From a virus, in the IMG/VR virus record IMGVR_UViG_3300037227_000085, positions 1 through 33,393 of that record: a stretch of DNA of 33,393 nucleotides, one strand, 5' to 3'. Positions 23,767-30,672 of this stretch are shown in pieces (position 1 is the first letter of the stretch; every line of letters starts with the position of its first letter). The notes under the pieces are model-generated. The model was not told the origin of the DNA, did not search any database, and saw only the letters and a list, made by a program, of their open reading frames with translations. The position numbers were made by a program, and so were the translations under genes.

Positions 23767-25529
23767 CTCGTACACCAGCAAACACCATCGTACCCATCAC
23801 CGGCACTGAGAAGCAGCGCCAGGCCCTTCAGGCTCTGGGTGCAGACGATCCAATCCTGGCCAATGAGCTGCACACCACCAAGGATCAGACGCGCCTGTTC
23901 CTGAAGCATCTGCTGGTCAGTGGCAGCAAGTTCCTGGGCACCGTGGCTGACGCTGCGCATCGCTACAGTTTCAACGCAGACTTCCCACACGTAGGCTGCT
24001 GGCCCGGCGACGTGATCAAACAGACTGATCCCGCTGGTGCGTTCATGTGCATCAGCGAGCATGGTGGCAGCGACAGCGACTGGATCGCTTTCGGTGGTGA
24101 CAGTGGCGGTGGTGGGGGTGCTGGTGACAACGGCTGGACGCCTGAGTTGGCGATTGTCACCGATGACGAGCGGCGCGTGTTGCAACTGGTCGGCTGGACC
24201 GGCGGTGGTGGCACCGCGCCTACTGCGCCGCTCTACGTCGGGGCGACCGGCTTTACTACTGTACTTGCTGATGCGGTCGATATTCGCGGTGCTGCGGGTG
24301 CAGATGGTGGCGGTGGCGGTGGTGGCGGTGGTGGCGGCGGCGGTGGGGGTGACTTGGTGCTCATCGCGGGCAGCACTATCGTGAGCGATCAAGTATCGAT
24401 TGACATCACGAGCATTCCTGCAACTTTCCAGCATCTGAAGCTCGTTGTCAGTGTGCGGGCATCGTCGAGCGGAGGTCCGGCTCTAGTTGCCGTTGTGAAT
24501 GGAGACACCACGGCAGCCAATTACATTGGCACACTCTTGTGGTCACTTCACTCTCAGGTGAATGCCGGTGCGGCAGCTAACCTGGCCTACGGCGCGAGCA
24601 TCGTGGGTTCAGCTTCAGCGGCAGGCGCTTTCACGGGGATGGAGTTCACCTTCTTCGACTATGCGAGCACGGACAAGTTGAAACTCGTGAAGGGCCTCGG
24701 TGGGTACGTCTCTACTTCAGGGGATCAATACTCCTATGACATTACGACAAATTGGACTTCTATGGCCGCGATTAACCGGCTCACACTTTCTTCCACTGTG
24801 GGCAACTTTGTAGCTGGTTCAACATGGGCGCTTTATGGTCTTCGAGTTGCCGGGGCCGGCGAAGGCTTGAAGATCGGGCAGACTGATGACTACCCCACGG
24901 CGTTCGACGGGCTTGACACGTTCAATGGTGCATCGGTCACCCCGTTCGTGGATGTGGTTGCCTTCTCCTCCAAGAGCGTGGTCAACAGCCGCATCCTGAA
25001 ACTTGTTTCAATGGGTGCTGGACTGGACCAGCGAGTGCGGGTCACCCTAGCCACTCCCAAAGCGGGTGCGTTTAATGTTCGATTGGCTTTTGCGGCATTC
25101 TGCTCCCACTGGGCCTCTGATGAAGACTATTGGTGGGAAGTGCGACTGTCCGCTGCCGATGATACCCAACTTGCCCTCTTTCGGCTTTACGGCAGATTCA
25201 GTACCACTAATTTTACCTGCATGCGTCTCTGTTCAAAGTTTGGCACAGGCGCGCCTCCCAGTGCAGGTGCAGAGTACGACACTCTGGTCACGGTAGGTTT
25301 GCCGGTCACGCTGCAAATTCTCCGGGATGGAAGCAACAACCTAACAGCTAACTTTGGGTTGGGCAATCTACCCCTTGCTCTTGTCCCGTTCAATGACGGC
25401 GGCCTCCAGCCGAAGAGTCAGAGTGTTTCGGGCACCCTAGCACGGGTGGAGATCGCAGCGCACACTTATTCAGCAGGTGGCTCAACTGCTCAAATATCCT
25501 TCTTCCTCGACTACCTGCTGTCACTCTGA
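23763..25529 (+). CDS. Tail fibre / receptor-binding protein
   Basis: This 588-aa modular protein starts with a helical tail-attachment region. It contains the fibre module GWTPELAIVTDDERRVLQLVGWTGG and VGATGFTTVLADAVDIRGAAG (about 121-181), a common phage fibre linker. It then has 15 consecutive glycines (about 182-196). Two strand-rich domains follow (about 197-365 and 375-588), which look like jelly-roll or carbohydrate-binding folds and contain the phrase VNGDTTAANYIGTLLWS typical of fibre tips. The C-terminal domains are coded by T-richer DNA than the structural genes, a sign of module exchange. It follows TipJ, as expected for the host-range determinant. Confidence 0.82.
   Translation: MTRTPANTIVPITGTEKQRQALQALGADDPILANELHTTKDQTRLFLKHLLVSGSKFLGTVADAAHRYSFNADFPHVGCWPGDVIKQTDPAGAFMCISEHGGSDSDWIAFGGDSGGGGGAGDNGWTPELAIVTDDERRVLQLVGWTGGGGTAPTAPLYVGATGFTTVLADAVDIRGAAGADGGGGGGGGGGGGGGGDLVLIAGSTIVSDQVSIDITSIPATFQHLKLVVSVRASSSGGPALVAVVNGDTTAANYIGTLLWSLHSQVNAGAAANLAYGASIVGSASAAGAFTGMEFTFFDYASTDKLKLVKGLGGYVSTSGDQYSYDITTNWTSMAAINRLTLSSTVGNFVAGSTWALYGLRVAGAGEGLKIGQTDDYPTAFDGLDTFNGASVTPFVDVVAFSSKSVVNSRILKLVSMGAGLDQRVRVTLATPKAGAFNVRLAFAAFCSHWASDEDYWWEVRLSAADDTQLALFRLYGRFSTTNFTCMRLCSKFGTGAPPSAGAEYDTLVTVGLPVTLQILRDGSNNLTANFGLGNLPLALVPFNDGGLQPKSQSVSGTLARVEIAAHTYSAGGSTAQISFFLDYLLSL
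24306..24350 (+). repeat. Poly-glycine codon tract (15 Gly)
   Basis: Fifteen consecutive GGN codons, mainly alternating GGT and GGC, separate the attachment part of the fibre from its tip. GGTGGC units are prone to slippage in steps of three, which would change hinge length without breaking the frame. Confidence 0.9.
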
Positions 25530-25546
25530 ACCAACCCCCACACCCA

Positions 25547-25804
25547 ATGAAACACGAAACGTCCCAGCCTCACCTGATACCAGAGTCCCTTGATCGAGAG
25601 CGTGCCCTGCTTGCGCAGTGCTTTGAACGGTTGAGCGACCTGGAAAAGAAGCTCGCCCCGGTCATGAGGGCACCAGTAAAGCCCATGGCCAACATCTCCT
25701 GTCCGGAGTCAGCCAACGTGCTGGAGATCATCGAAACGTACAACCGCGAAATCGAGGCACTCTTCGGAAGGATTGACTACATCCGAGAGAGTGTCCAACT
25801 GTAA
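25547..25804 (+). CDS. Small coiled-coil hypothetical protein
   Basis: This 85-aa protein is mostly helical, with heptad-like stretches RERALLAQCFERLSDLEKKLAPVM (about 19-42) and NVLEIIETYNREIEALFGRIDYIRESV (about 58-83). The leader CCAACCCCCACACCCA has no Shine-Dalgarno. It lies between the fibre and a membrane protein, so it could be a fibre chaperone or part of a lysis set. No family recognised. Confidence 0.6.
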   Translation: MKHETSQPHLIPESLDRERALLAQCFERLSDLEKKLAPVMRAPVKPMANISCPESANVLEIIETYNREIEALFGRIDYIRESVQL

Positions 25805-25810
25805 CCTGCG

Positions 25811-26152
25811 ATGAACACCTTTACCAGTTTGATAATCCACTACGTCTACGGCCTGTTTGCCCAGTCGTGGAACGGTGCCATCGCTACTATCGTCGTCCTG
25901 GTCAAGGACACCACCGAGAACAAGGCGGGCGCCCTGGCCTGGTCGAACATCTGGCACGCATTCCTGATCGGGCTGGCGGTCAACGCCATCCTCTACCTAT
26001 ACGCCAACAAGCTGCCGCCCGCGCTTCCGCCAGGCATCGCTGACACACCGATGGCTCGGCTGCGGCAGGCTGCCAACCCAGGGGCCACCTTAATCCAATC
26101 ACGCGCCACTGACGACGCCACCCTTGCTCCCGCTGGAATGCACGCCCCATGA
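25811..26152 (+). CDS. Small membrane protein, holin-like
   Basis: This 113-aa protein has an amphipathic N-terminus with hydrophobic stretches (FTSLIIHYVYGLFAQSW and GAIATIVVLV) and one clear transmembrane helix at about 50-66 (HAFLIGLAVNAILYLYANKLPP), followed by a polar, probably disordered tail. Size, topology and place after the tail genes fit a holin-type or lysis-related membrane protein. There is no sequence motif that proves it. The stop overlaps the downstream lipoprotein start by 4 nt. Confidence 0.6.
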   Translation: MNTFTSLIIHYVYGLFAQSWNGAIATIVVLVKDTTENKAGALAWSNIWHAFLIGLAVNAILYLYANKLPPALPPGIADTPMARLRQAANPGATLIQSRATDDATLAPAGMHAP

Positions 26153-26793
26153 AATCGCTCGCTGTTTGTCTGCTCTTGCTCGCTGCACTGCTAGGCGGGT
26201 GCACAACTCCCACCCAGACCACACCCGACGTCAACTACTGGTCCTACAGCGGAGATGCCAACGGTTCGCTGTTCCTGACCAACCCGGACAATCCGGCCGG
26301 AGTGCAGCTGCGCCAGGGGCCGCTGCCCGTGTTCGTGATCCCGGGCATCACGATCATCCTGCCGGATGCGTCCGGCTACAACGACGTGCTCAAGTTCAGC
26401 CACGTGGTGAACATGCTGGTGGACGGACCGACCACGGTATATACTGGTGGCAATCAGAAGGAGAATGCCATCGACATGAACAATCTGTGTTCCAACATTA
26501 CCTTCCGTGCGGTGACACTGCAAGAGGGCAAGGAAAACGCCTGGACAATCAAGGGTGGCTGCACGGGCATCCACGCGGACACAGTCACGCTCACCGGCCC
26601 GTTCTCGGGCGAATGCGATATGGAGCTGGGTGGCGTTTCTGCCCAGGCCCCTACTCAGCGCACCACAGGGGTATCCATGGGCAGTCTGGATCGCACGGAC
26701 GGCCAGCCGGTGCGCGTGCGCGTGTGGTCGTCCAAGGCTGATTCTCCTTTAGTTAACACCGGCAACGTGGTAATCACTACCATTCACCTGTAG
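26149..26793 (+). CDS. Phage-encoded lipoprotein with beta-solenoid-like body
   Basis: This 214-aa protein begins with a lipoprotein signal: a basic start, a hydrophobic core (LAVCLLLLAALL) and the lipobox LGGC, with Cys at about residue 18. The mature part is strand-rich with short repeated turns (NNLCSNITFRAVTLQEG, IKGGCTGIHADTVTLTGPFSG), reminiscent of a right-handed beta-helix. It would be anchored in the host envelope or carried by particles. It is ATGA-coupled to the membrane protein upstream. Superinfection exclusion or surface modification is possible; no family recognised. Confidence 0.65.
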   Translation: MKSLAVCLLLLAALLGGCTTPTQTTPDVNYWSYSGDANGSLFLTNPDNPAGVQLRQGPLPVFVIPGITIILPDASGYNDVLKFSHVVNMLVDGPTTVYTGGNQKENAIDMNNLCSNITFRAVTLQEGKENAWTIKGGCTGIHADTVTLTGPFSGECDMELGGVSAQAPTQRTTGVSMGSLDRTDGQPVRVRVWSSKADSPLVNTGNVVITTIHL

Positions 26794-26816
26794 CTCAACT
26801 CAGTCACCAACCCAAC

Positions 26817-27194
26817 ATGAAAAACATAATCCGAATCCTTGCCCTCGGCGCGCTCTTGTGCGCAGCGGTGGGCCTGCCCTCAGCCTGTGCCTCCACGGCC
26901 GTGACCGTGGTGGGCAAAACCATCACCATTGCCTACGTGGCCAACGGCAGCCAGCCGTTCACTCAGCAGTGGCAGAAAGACGGCGTCGCTATCCCAGGTG
27001 CTACCGCGCCTACCTACGTGATCCAGGCGGCCAAGCTGACCGACGCTGGCGTGTACACCGTGGTAGTATCCAATGCGGCCGGATCCACCACGTCGGACAA
27101 CGCCACCATCTCGTTCCTGGTCGCCCCTTCGGGCGCGGTTACGGGGGTGCAGGTCACGCTCAAGGGAGTGACAACCTTTTACCCCGTGGGTTAG
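26817..27194 (+). CDS. Secreted single Ig-like domain protein
   Basis: This 125-aa protein has a signal peptide (MKNIIRILALGALLCAAVGL, with likely cleavage near SACAS at about 23-27). One immunoglobulin-like domain follows, with the diagnostic FTQQWQKDGVAIPGATAPTYVI, then LTDAGVYTVVVSNAAGS (about 46-92). This exact Ig pattern is widespread in Verrucomicrobia exported proteins, so it may have been acquired from the host. A short C-terminal strand region follows. The leader is CCAACCCAAC. The role may be surface binding or blocking; this is inference. Confidence 0.7.
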   Translation: MKNIIRILALGALLCAAVGLPSACASTAVTVVGKTITIAYVANGSQPFTQQWQKDGVAIPGATAPTYVIQAAKLTDAGVYTVVVSNAAGSTTSDNATISFLVAPSGAVTGVQVTLKGVTTFYPVG

Positions 27195-27253
27195 GTACAC
27201 AGCCACGCCCCCAATTTCCGTCAGAGTATAAACGCCAGTAAACAGAAAGTGTC

Positions 27254-27736
27254 ATGAAACCCAACCGCAATATCAGCCTCCTCGTCACGGTTGCCCTGCT
27301 CAGCATCACGCTGGCCGGGTGTCCGAAGACTCCCACCCTTGAAGCGGGTGGCCCCTACAGCAGCGTGGCCAACTATGAGATGGATCGCTCCATTCTGGAC
27401 GGTGTGAAGGTCTTGAACGACTTCACTGCCTGGACGGACGCCAACTCTGCCTACCTGACCGCCAACGCGCCCCAGGTAATGACCCTGGCCGTGCAGATCA
27501 AGGCGAACAAAGACATGTGGGAGACCCAGGCGCTCAACGCCCGGTCTGCCTATGCCTCGTCGGTCAAGGCGTACAACGACGCCGTGGCCGCTGCCAAGGC
27601 CAACAACACACCGCTGCCGGACGGATCTGTAGTCGCCACAGCGCACGACAAACTGCTCGGCGCCATGGCGGTGATTCAGAACCTGCTGCCGGTCATCGCA
27701 CAGTTCCGCAGTACGGTGGTCATCAAGACATCGTAG
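27254..27736 (+). CDS. Helical lipoprotein of unknown function
   Basis: This 160-aa protein has a lipoprotein signal peptide ending in the lipobox LAGC (Cys at about 23). The mature protein is helical (MDRSILDGVKVLNDFTAW, MTLAVQIKANKDMW and LNARSAYASSVKAYNDAVAAAKANN). It is too long for a classical Rz1-type outer spanin and lacks its Pro-rich form. It is one of three exported proteins in a row, which suggests a common envelope-related job. Confidence 0.65.
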   Translation: MKPNRNISLLVTVALLSITLAGCPKTPTLEAGGPYSSVANYEMDRSILDGVKVLNDFTAWTDANSAYLTANAPQVMTLAVQIKANKDMWETQALNARSAYASSVKAYNDAVAAAKANNTPLPDGSVVATAHDKLLGAMAVIQNLLPVIAQFRSTVVIKTS

Positions 27737-27779
27737 CTCCCCCGACCGCAACCACAACTCACAGTAGCCACTCATTAAT

Positions 27780-28052
27780 ATGACAGCCAATAAAGCCCAA
27801 CTCGATGCCGGCGCCGATGATGCCATGACGGTTATCAACGTCATCGGCCAGCTGGTCAACGCACTCGTCCCCGGTGAGGCGCAGGTCGTCGCAATTGCGA
27901 CGGGCGCCGCGTCTCTGATCCGCAACACGCTCGTTCCGATGTTTGAGCACCTGACGGAGGAGCAGATCACCCTCGCCGAGCAAGTTGCCACCAAGGCCGA
28001 AGTCGACGCCGAGCGCCTGCGCCTCGGCATGAAGCCCGACCCGATCAACTAG
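27780..28052 (+). CDS. Small helical hypothetical protein
   Basis: This 90-aa protein has a moderately hydrophobic central region (VINVIGQLVNALV and VVAIATGAASLIRNTLV) flanked by charged helices. It could be membrane-associated or simply a packed helical hairpin. The leader CAACTCACAGTAGCC has no Shine-Dalgarno. It is followed by a stem-loop and the tail-anchored protein gene. No family recognised. Confidence 0.55.
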   Translation: MTANKAQLDAGADDAMTVINVIGQLVNALVPGEAQVVAIATGAASLIRNTLVPMFEHLTEEQITLAEQVATKAEVDAERLRLGMKPDPIN

Positions 28053-28054
28053 GT

Positions 28055-28103
28055 GTAGTCATCCAGTTCCCGGTGCCCAGCGGCCGGGGACTGCATTGAC
28101 TAC
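28055..28103. promoter_or_regulatory. Two-tier stem-loop in the leader of the last plus-strand gene
   Basis: The outer arms GTAGTCA (28055-28061) and TGACTAC (28097-28103) enclose the inner arms AGTTCCCGG (28065-28073) and CCGGGGACT (28084-28092), which pair with one G-T wobble. It lies between a stop codon and the ATG at 28113 and lacks a T-tract, so it may control translation or mRNA stability more than termination. Confidence 0.45.
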
Positions 28104-28112
28104 TCCTCTTCC

Positions 28113-28652
28113 ATGAAAAACTCCCGACGTTGGACCATAGAGACGCTGCACGAGCATTTTGATGAGACCATGGTGCTGCGAGATCGGCTCAACGATGAGC
28201 GTGCCGTCTCGCAGGAGAAGGCCGTCATTGCTGCACTGGCCTCGGCAAAAGAGGCAGTGAACAAGGCGGAGGCTGCGGCGGAGAAACGATTCGAGAGCGT
28301 CAACGAGCTGCGCGGCATGGCTACGGACATCCTGGCCAGGACGGTAACCCGCGATGTGTTTGAGGCAGCAATCAAGGCAATCGACGCCAAGATCGTGTCT
28401 GCCGTGGACACGTGGGACAAGCGCCACCTAGAGAGCGTGGACCGTGTGGTCTCTCTGGAGAAGCGCCAGGCTGTTGCCATCGGCGAAAAGACTGGTGCCA
28501 AGGACACCGTGGACAACAGCCGGGCCAACATCGCGCTGATCATTACGGCGATTCTGTTCGCGGTCAACTTTCTACAGTTCATGTGGAACTTCTTCCCGCA
28601 CACGCCCATCGTGCAAGAAGTAATCCCAGCGGTTAAGACCATTACCCCTTGA
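28113..28652 (+). CDS. Coiled-coil protein with C-terminal membrane anchor
   Basis: This 179-aa protein is a long charged helix (about 1-135, with stretches like AKEAVNKAEAAAEKRFESVNELRG and KRHLESVDRVVSLEKRQ) followed by one transmembrane helix (about 139-158, NIALIITAILFAVNFLQFMW) and a short Pro-rich tail. The layout suits a tail-anchored membrane protein, possibly a lysis regulator or inner-membrane component, but there is no family motif. It is the last plus-strand gene and overlaps the oppositely oriented gene at its 3' end by 11 nt. The leader GACTACTCCTCTTCC has no Shine-Dalgarno. Confidence 0.65.
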   Translation: MKNSRRWTIETLHEHFDETMVLRDRLNDERAVSQEKAVIAALASAKEAVNKAEAAAEKRFESVNELRGMATDILARTVTRDVFEAAIKAIDAKIVSAVDTWDKRHLESVDRVVSLEKRQAVAIGEKTGAKDTVDNSRANIALIITAILFAVNFLQFMWNFFPHTPIVQEVIPAVKTITP

Positions 28653-29034
28653 CTGGGGTGTGGTAGGCGCCCTCGCCATCCGCCGCGCCGAAATGGCGCC
28701 TGGGGTGCCGGCTCTCCTCGAACTCCAGGAGGGCCTCGTTGGCTAGGTCCACCAGGTGCTCCAGGTTGCCCGTCTCGGCGTAGAAGGAGGCCCGCCGGCG
28801 GATGGAAGCCACCCGGTCATACTGACGTTTGCCAGGAGCGTGGAGGAGGCCGTAGCGCAAAGCGCCCATGATTAAGCGATTGCGCATCAGGAGCTCGAAC
28901 CGAGGGCTCCATTCGCTCCTCTCCAGGGCTTCCAGGCGTGTTTGGGGGTCGCCGAAGGGGGGTGGTGGCAACGCCAGGCCCGCCTGGGCCTCCAGACGGG
29001 CAGATAGGACGTGGTGGACGTACTGGTACCTCAC
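28642..29034 (-). CDS. Conserved phage hypothetical protein
   Basis: This 130-aa protein starts at GTG 29034, overlapping the HD gene stop (GTGA). It carries a pattern I associate with a recurring uncharacterised phage protein: FELLMRNRLIMGALRYG (about 47-63), YDRVASIRRRASFYAETGNLEHLVDLANEALLEFEESRHPRRHF (about 72-115). The conserved Asp/Asn/Glu in a helical setting recalls all-alpha nucleotide-pool enzymes (MazG-like), but this is only a resemblance. It is the last gene of the putative nucleotide/DNA-modification operon. Confidence 0.72.
   Translation of the reverse strand: MRYQYVHHVLSARLEAQAGLALPPPPFGDPQTRLEALERSEWSPRFELLMRNRLIMGALRYGLLHAPGKRQYDRVASIRRRASFYAETGNLEHLVDLANEALLEFEESRHPRRHFGAADGEGAYHTPVKG
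28644..28659. terminator. Short stem at the convergent gene junction
   Basis: ACCCC (28644-28648) pairs with GGGGT (28655-28659) around TTGACT, exactly where the plus and minus operons collide and their stop codons overlap. A bidirectional terminator is expected here, but the stem is short and has no T-run. Confidence 0.3.
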
Positions 29035-29612
29035 GTGGTGGGCGCCCAGGCGTCGGCCAGGAGGTGGGCGCGGTTAACTTCCTGCTGGAAAAGGGCAGCG
29101 GGGATGGTCCTGTCGTTCTCTGGATCAATGGTCGGGGAACCGAATTTCTTCAGGGCATAGTCCAGGGCCTGGACCCAACGGCCGGTGACAAACCCGTTGC
29201 CGGCGACCTCCGTCTTGCGGCACCAGATGAGGCCCTCCAGTGTGTCACACACCTTGAGGACGGCCTCGTCGTGGGGATCCAAGGAGACGGCACCCATAAC
29301 CAGGAAATCGTGAATGTGGATCTCGAGTTCGCGGAACCGGCGCTTGACCTCAGGATGGTCACGCTTGACGGTGAAGGGCACGTCGCCGATGAAGATCTCG
29401 GCGGCATCGTGCATGATGGCCTGCTGAAGCAAGGCGGCGCTGGGAGCGCCCCCGGTGATGTAGACGGCCAGGACGGCAACGCCCCAGCTGTGGAGGCCGA
29501 CGGTCTGGGGAGCCACGGACGGTGCCGCGTGGTAGCGAGCGACCCGGCCGGACTCGAGCGTGTTGGCGGCGCGCTGGTGAGTAGCGATGGCAATTGCAGG
29601 GGGAGGAGTCAT
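29031..29612 (-). CDS. HD-domain phosphohydrolase, YfbR-like 5'-deoxynucleotidase
   Basis: This 193-aa protein has the HD metal ligands in order: VGLHSWG (His41), MHDAAE (His68, Asp69) and VCDTLEG (Asp123). The phrase GRVARYHAAPSVAPQTVGLHSWGVAVLA fits the YfbR/HDDC2 group of dNMP 5'-nucleotidases. Phages use relatives to deplete a canonical nucleotide when DNA carries a modified base (DatZ in Z-genome phages is an HD enzyme). Its place next to a thymidylate-synthase-like gene supports nucleotide-pool editing. The substrate is not readable from sequence. The leader is C-rich without a Shine-Dalgarno. Confidence 0.82.
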   Translation of the reverse strand: MTPPPAIAIATHQRAANTLESGRVARYHAAPSVAPQTVGLHSWGVAVLAVYITGGAPSAALLQQAIMHDAAEIFIGDVPFTVKRDHPEVKRRFRELEIHIHDFLVMGAVSLDPHDEAVLKVCDTLEGLIWCRKTEVAGNGFVTGRWVQALDYALKKFGSPTIDPENDRTIPAALFQQEVNRAHLLADAWAPTT

Positions 29613-29645
29613 GGGTGGTGGGAGATGGGTTAAGGGAAGAGAAGG

Positions 29646-30671
29646 TCAGCGCGCAGAGGCAGGGGTCACGGCGTGGCGATTCAGCCAGCCCTGGACGGCC
29701 AGGCGCCAGTCGTCAGCCTGAATATCCGACGCCCACTCGTCAGCTTTGAATTGATCGCCGAGCTTGCGCATGTGCCAGGACATGAACACGGGCATGGCCA
29801 CGCTGTGGATGAACAGCGACTGGCACGTCTTGCGGAAGGCCAGCAGCGGCGCATAGTCCTGGTGGCGCACAGCGTAGACGCACGCAGTGATGAAGAGGGC
29901 GAGGTCGGAGTCGAACCGGGCACGCTGCCCTGGTTCAGCAAACAGCGGCGGGCAGCCCTGCACTGCGGGGGTGCCGTAGTGGTCAGTCATGCGCGCGGCG
30001 CACACGGCAGCCCACTGAGGGTTGTCCGTGTAGACATGGAGGTTATTAGCCACGTGTGTCCATGGGCCCAGTTCCTTCCCCAGGGCGCAGGCCACGTACT
30101 CCTGGAAGAAGGACATATGAACCACATTCGCGCCGCTGAGGATGCCCCAGATGGCATCGTTCGAGCGGTTGAAGCTCGTCATGCACAACCGACCATCCAC
30201 CAGCTCAAACAGCAACATTAGGTTGCAGGCCTTGTCCTTGGTGGATCGGATAAGATCACGTGGGTCCCACAGGCATGCCACGGCCTGGCGGCTGTCAGGC
30301 TTGGCGGCGAGCTCCTCGATGACAGTTTCCAACTGGTCACCCCACTGCTCGCGAAGCCGGGTGCCATAGAAAGCATTGTAGCGCTCCCCGTCGTCGGAGT
30401 AGTTGCGCATGTTGGCGGCGAAGTAGCTCAGGAACTCCACACTGTTGTAGGCGGCCAACATCGCCATGGCCTCCATCAGGTGGAAGAACGGGTTGGCGTC
30501 CCGGGCAGGACAGAAGTTCACCCGTTCGCGCGGGCGCTGAGCCACCAGGGTGGTGCAGCCGGGGAGCCGCAGGACTGGTCCGTTGCGGCTGGTCGTGGGG
30601 ACACCACGCCGAAGGAGGTCCGCGTAGACCTGGAGGGCGAGGCGATTGTGGTTGCGGTCGGTGTATTCCAT
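29646..30671 (-). CDS. Thymidylate-synthase-like enzyme, putative dUMP/dCMP hydroxymethylase
   Basis: From ATG 30671 this is a 341-aa ThyA-fold protein. The catalytic Cys lies in KDKACN (Cys149), with NRSND (Arg169, Ser170, Asp172), LHVY (His212, Tyr214), WDPRDL (135-140) and a helix containing Glu67 (HLMEAMAM), all matching ThyA landmarks. Where ThyA has the dUMP-contacting Asn in LPFN, this protein reads ILSGAN, so that position is Gly or shifted. Altered residues at this site occur in deoxynucleotide hydroxymethylases (T4 dCMP hydroxymethylase has Asp). It therefore probably methylates or hydroxymethylates dUMP or dCMP using folate. An ATG at 30716 would overlap the upstream gene by 44 nt and is less likely. 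It extends about 75 residues past classic ThyA. Confidence 0.82.
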   Translation of the reverse strand: MEYTDRNHNRLALQVYADLLRRGVPTTSRNGPVLRLPGCTTLVAQRPRERVNFCPARDANPFFHLMEAMAMLAAYNSVEFLSYFAANMRNYSDDGERYNAFYGTRLREQWGDQLETVIEELAAKPDSRQAVACLWDPRDLIRSTKDKACNLMLLFELVDGRLCMTSFNRSNDAIWGILSGANVVHMSFFQEYVACALGKELGPWTHVANNLHVYTDNPQWAAVCAARMTDHYGTPAVQGCPPLFAEPGQRARFDSDLALFITACVYAVRHQDYAPLLAFRKTCQSLFIHSVAMPVFMSWHMRKLGDQFKADEWASDIQADDWRLAVQGWLNRHAVTPASAR

Positions 30672-30672
30672 G

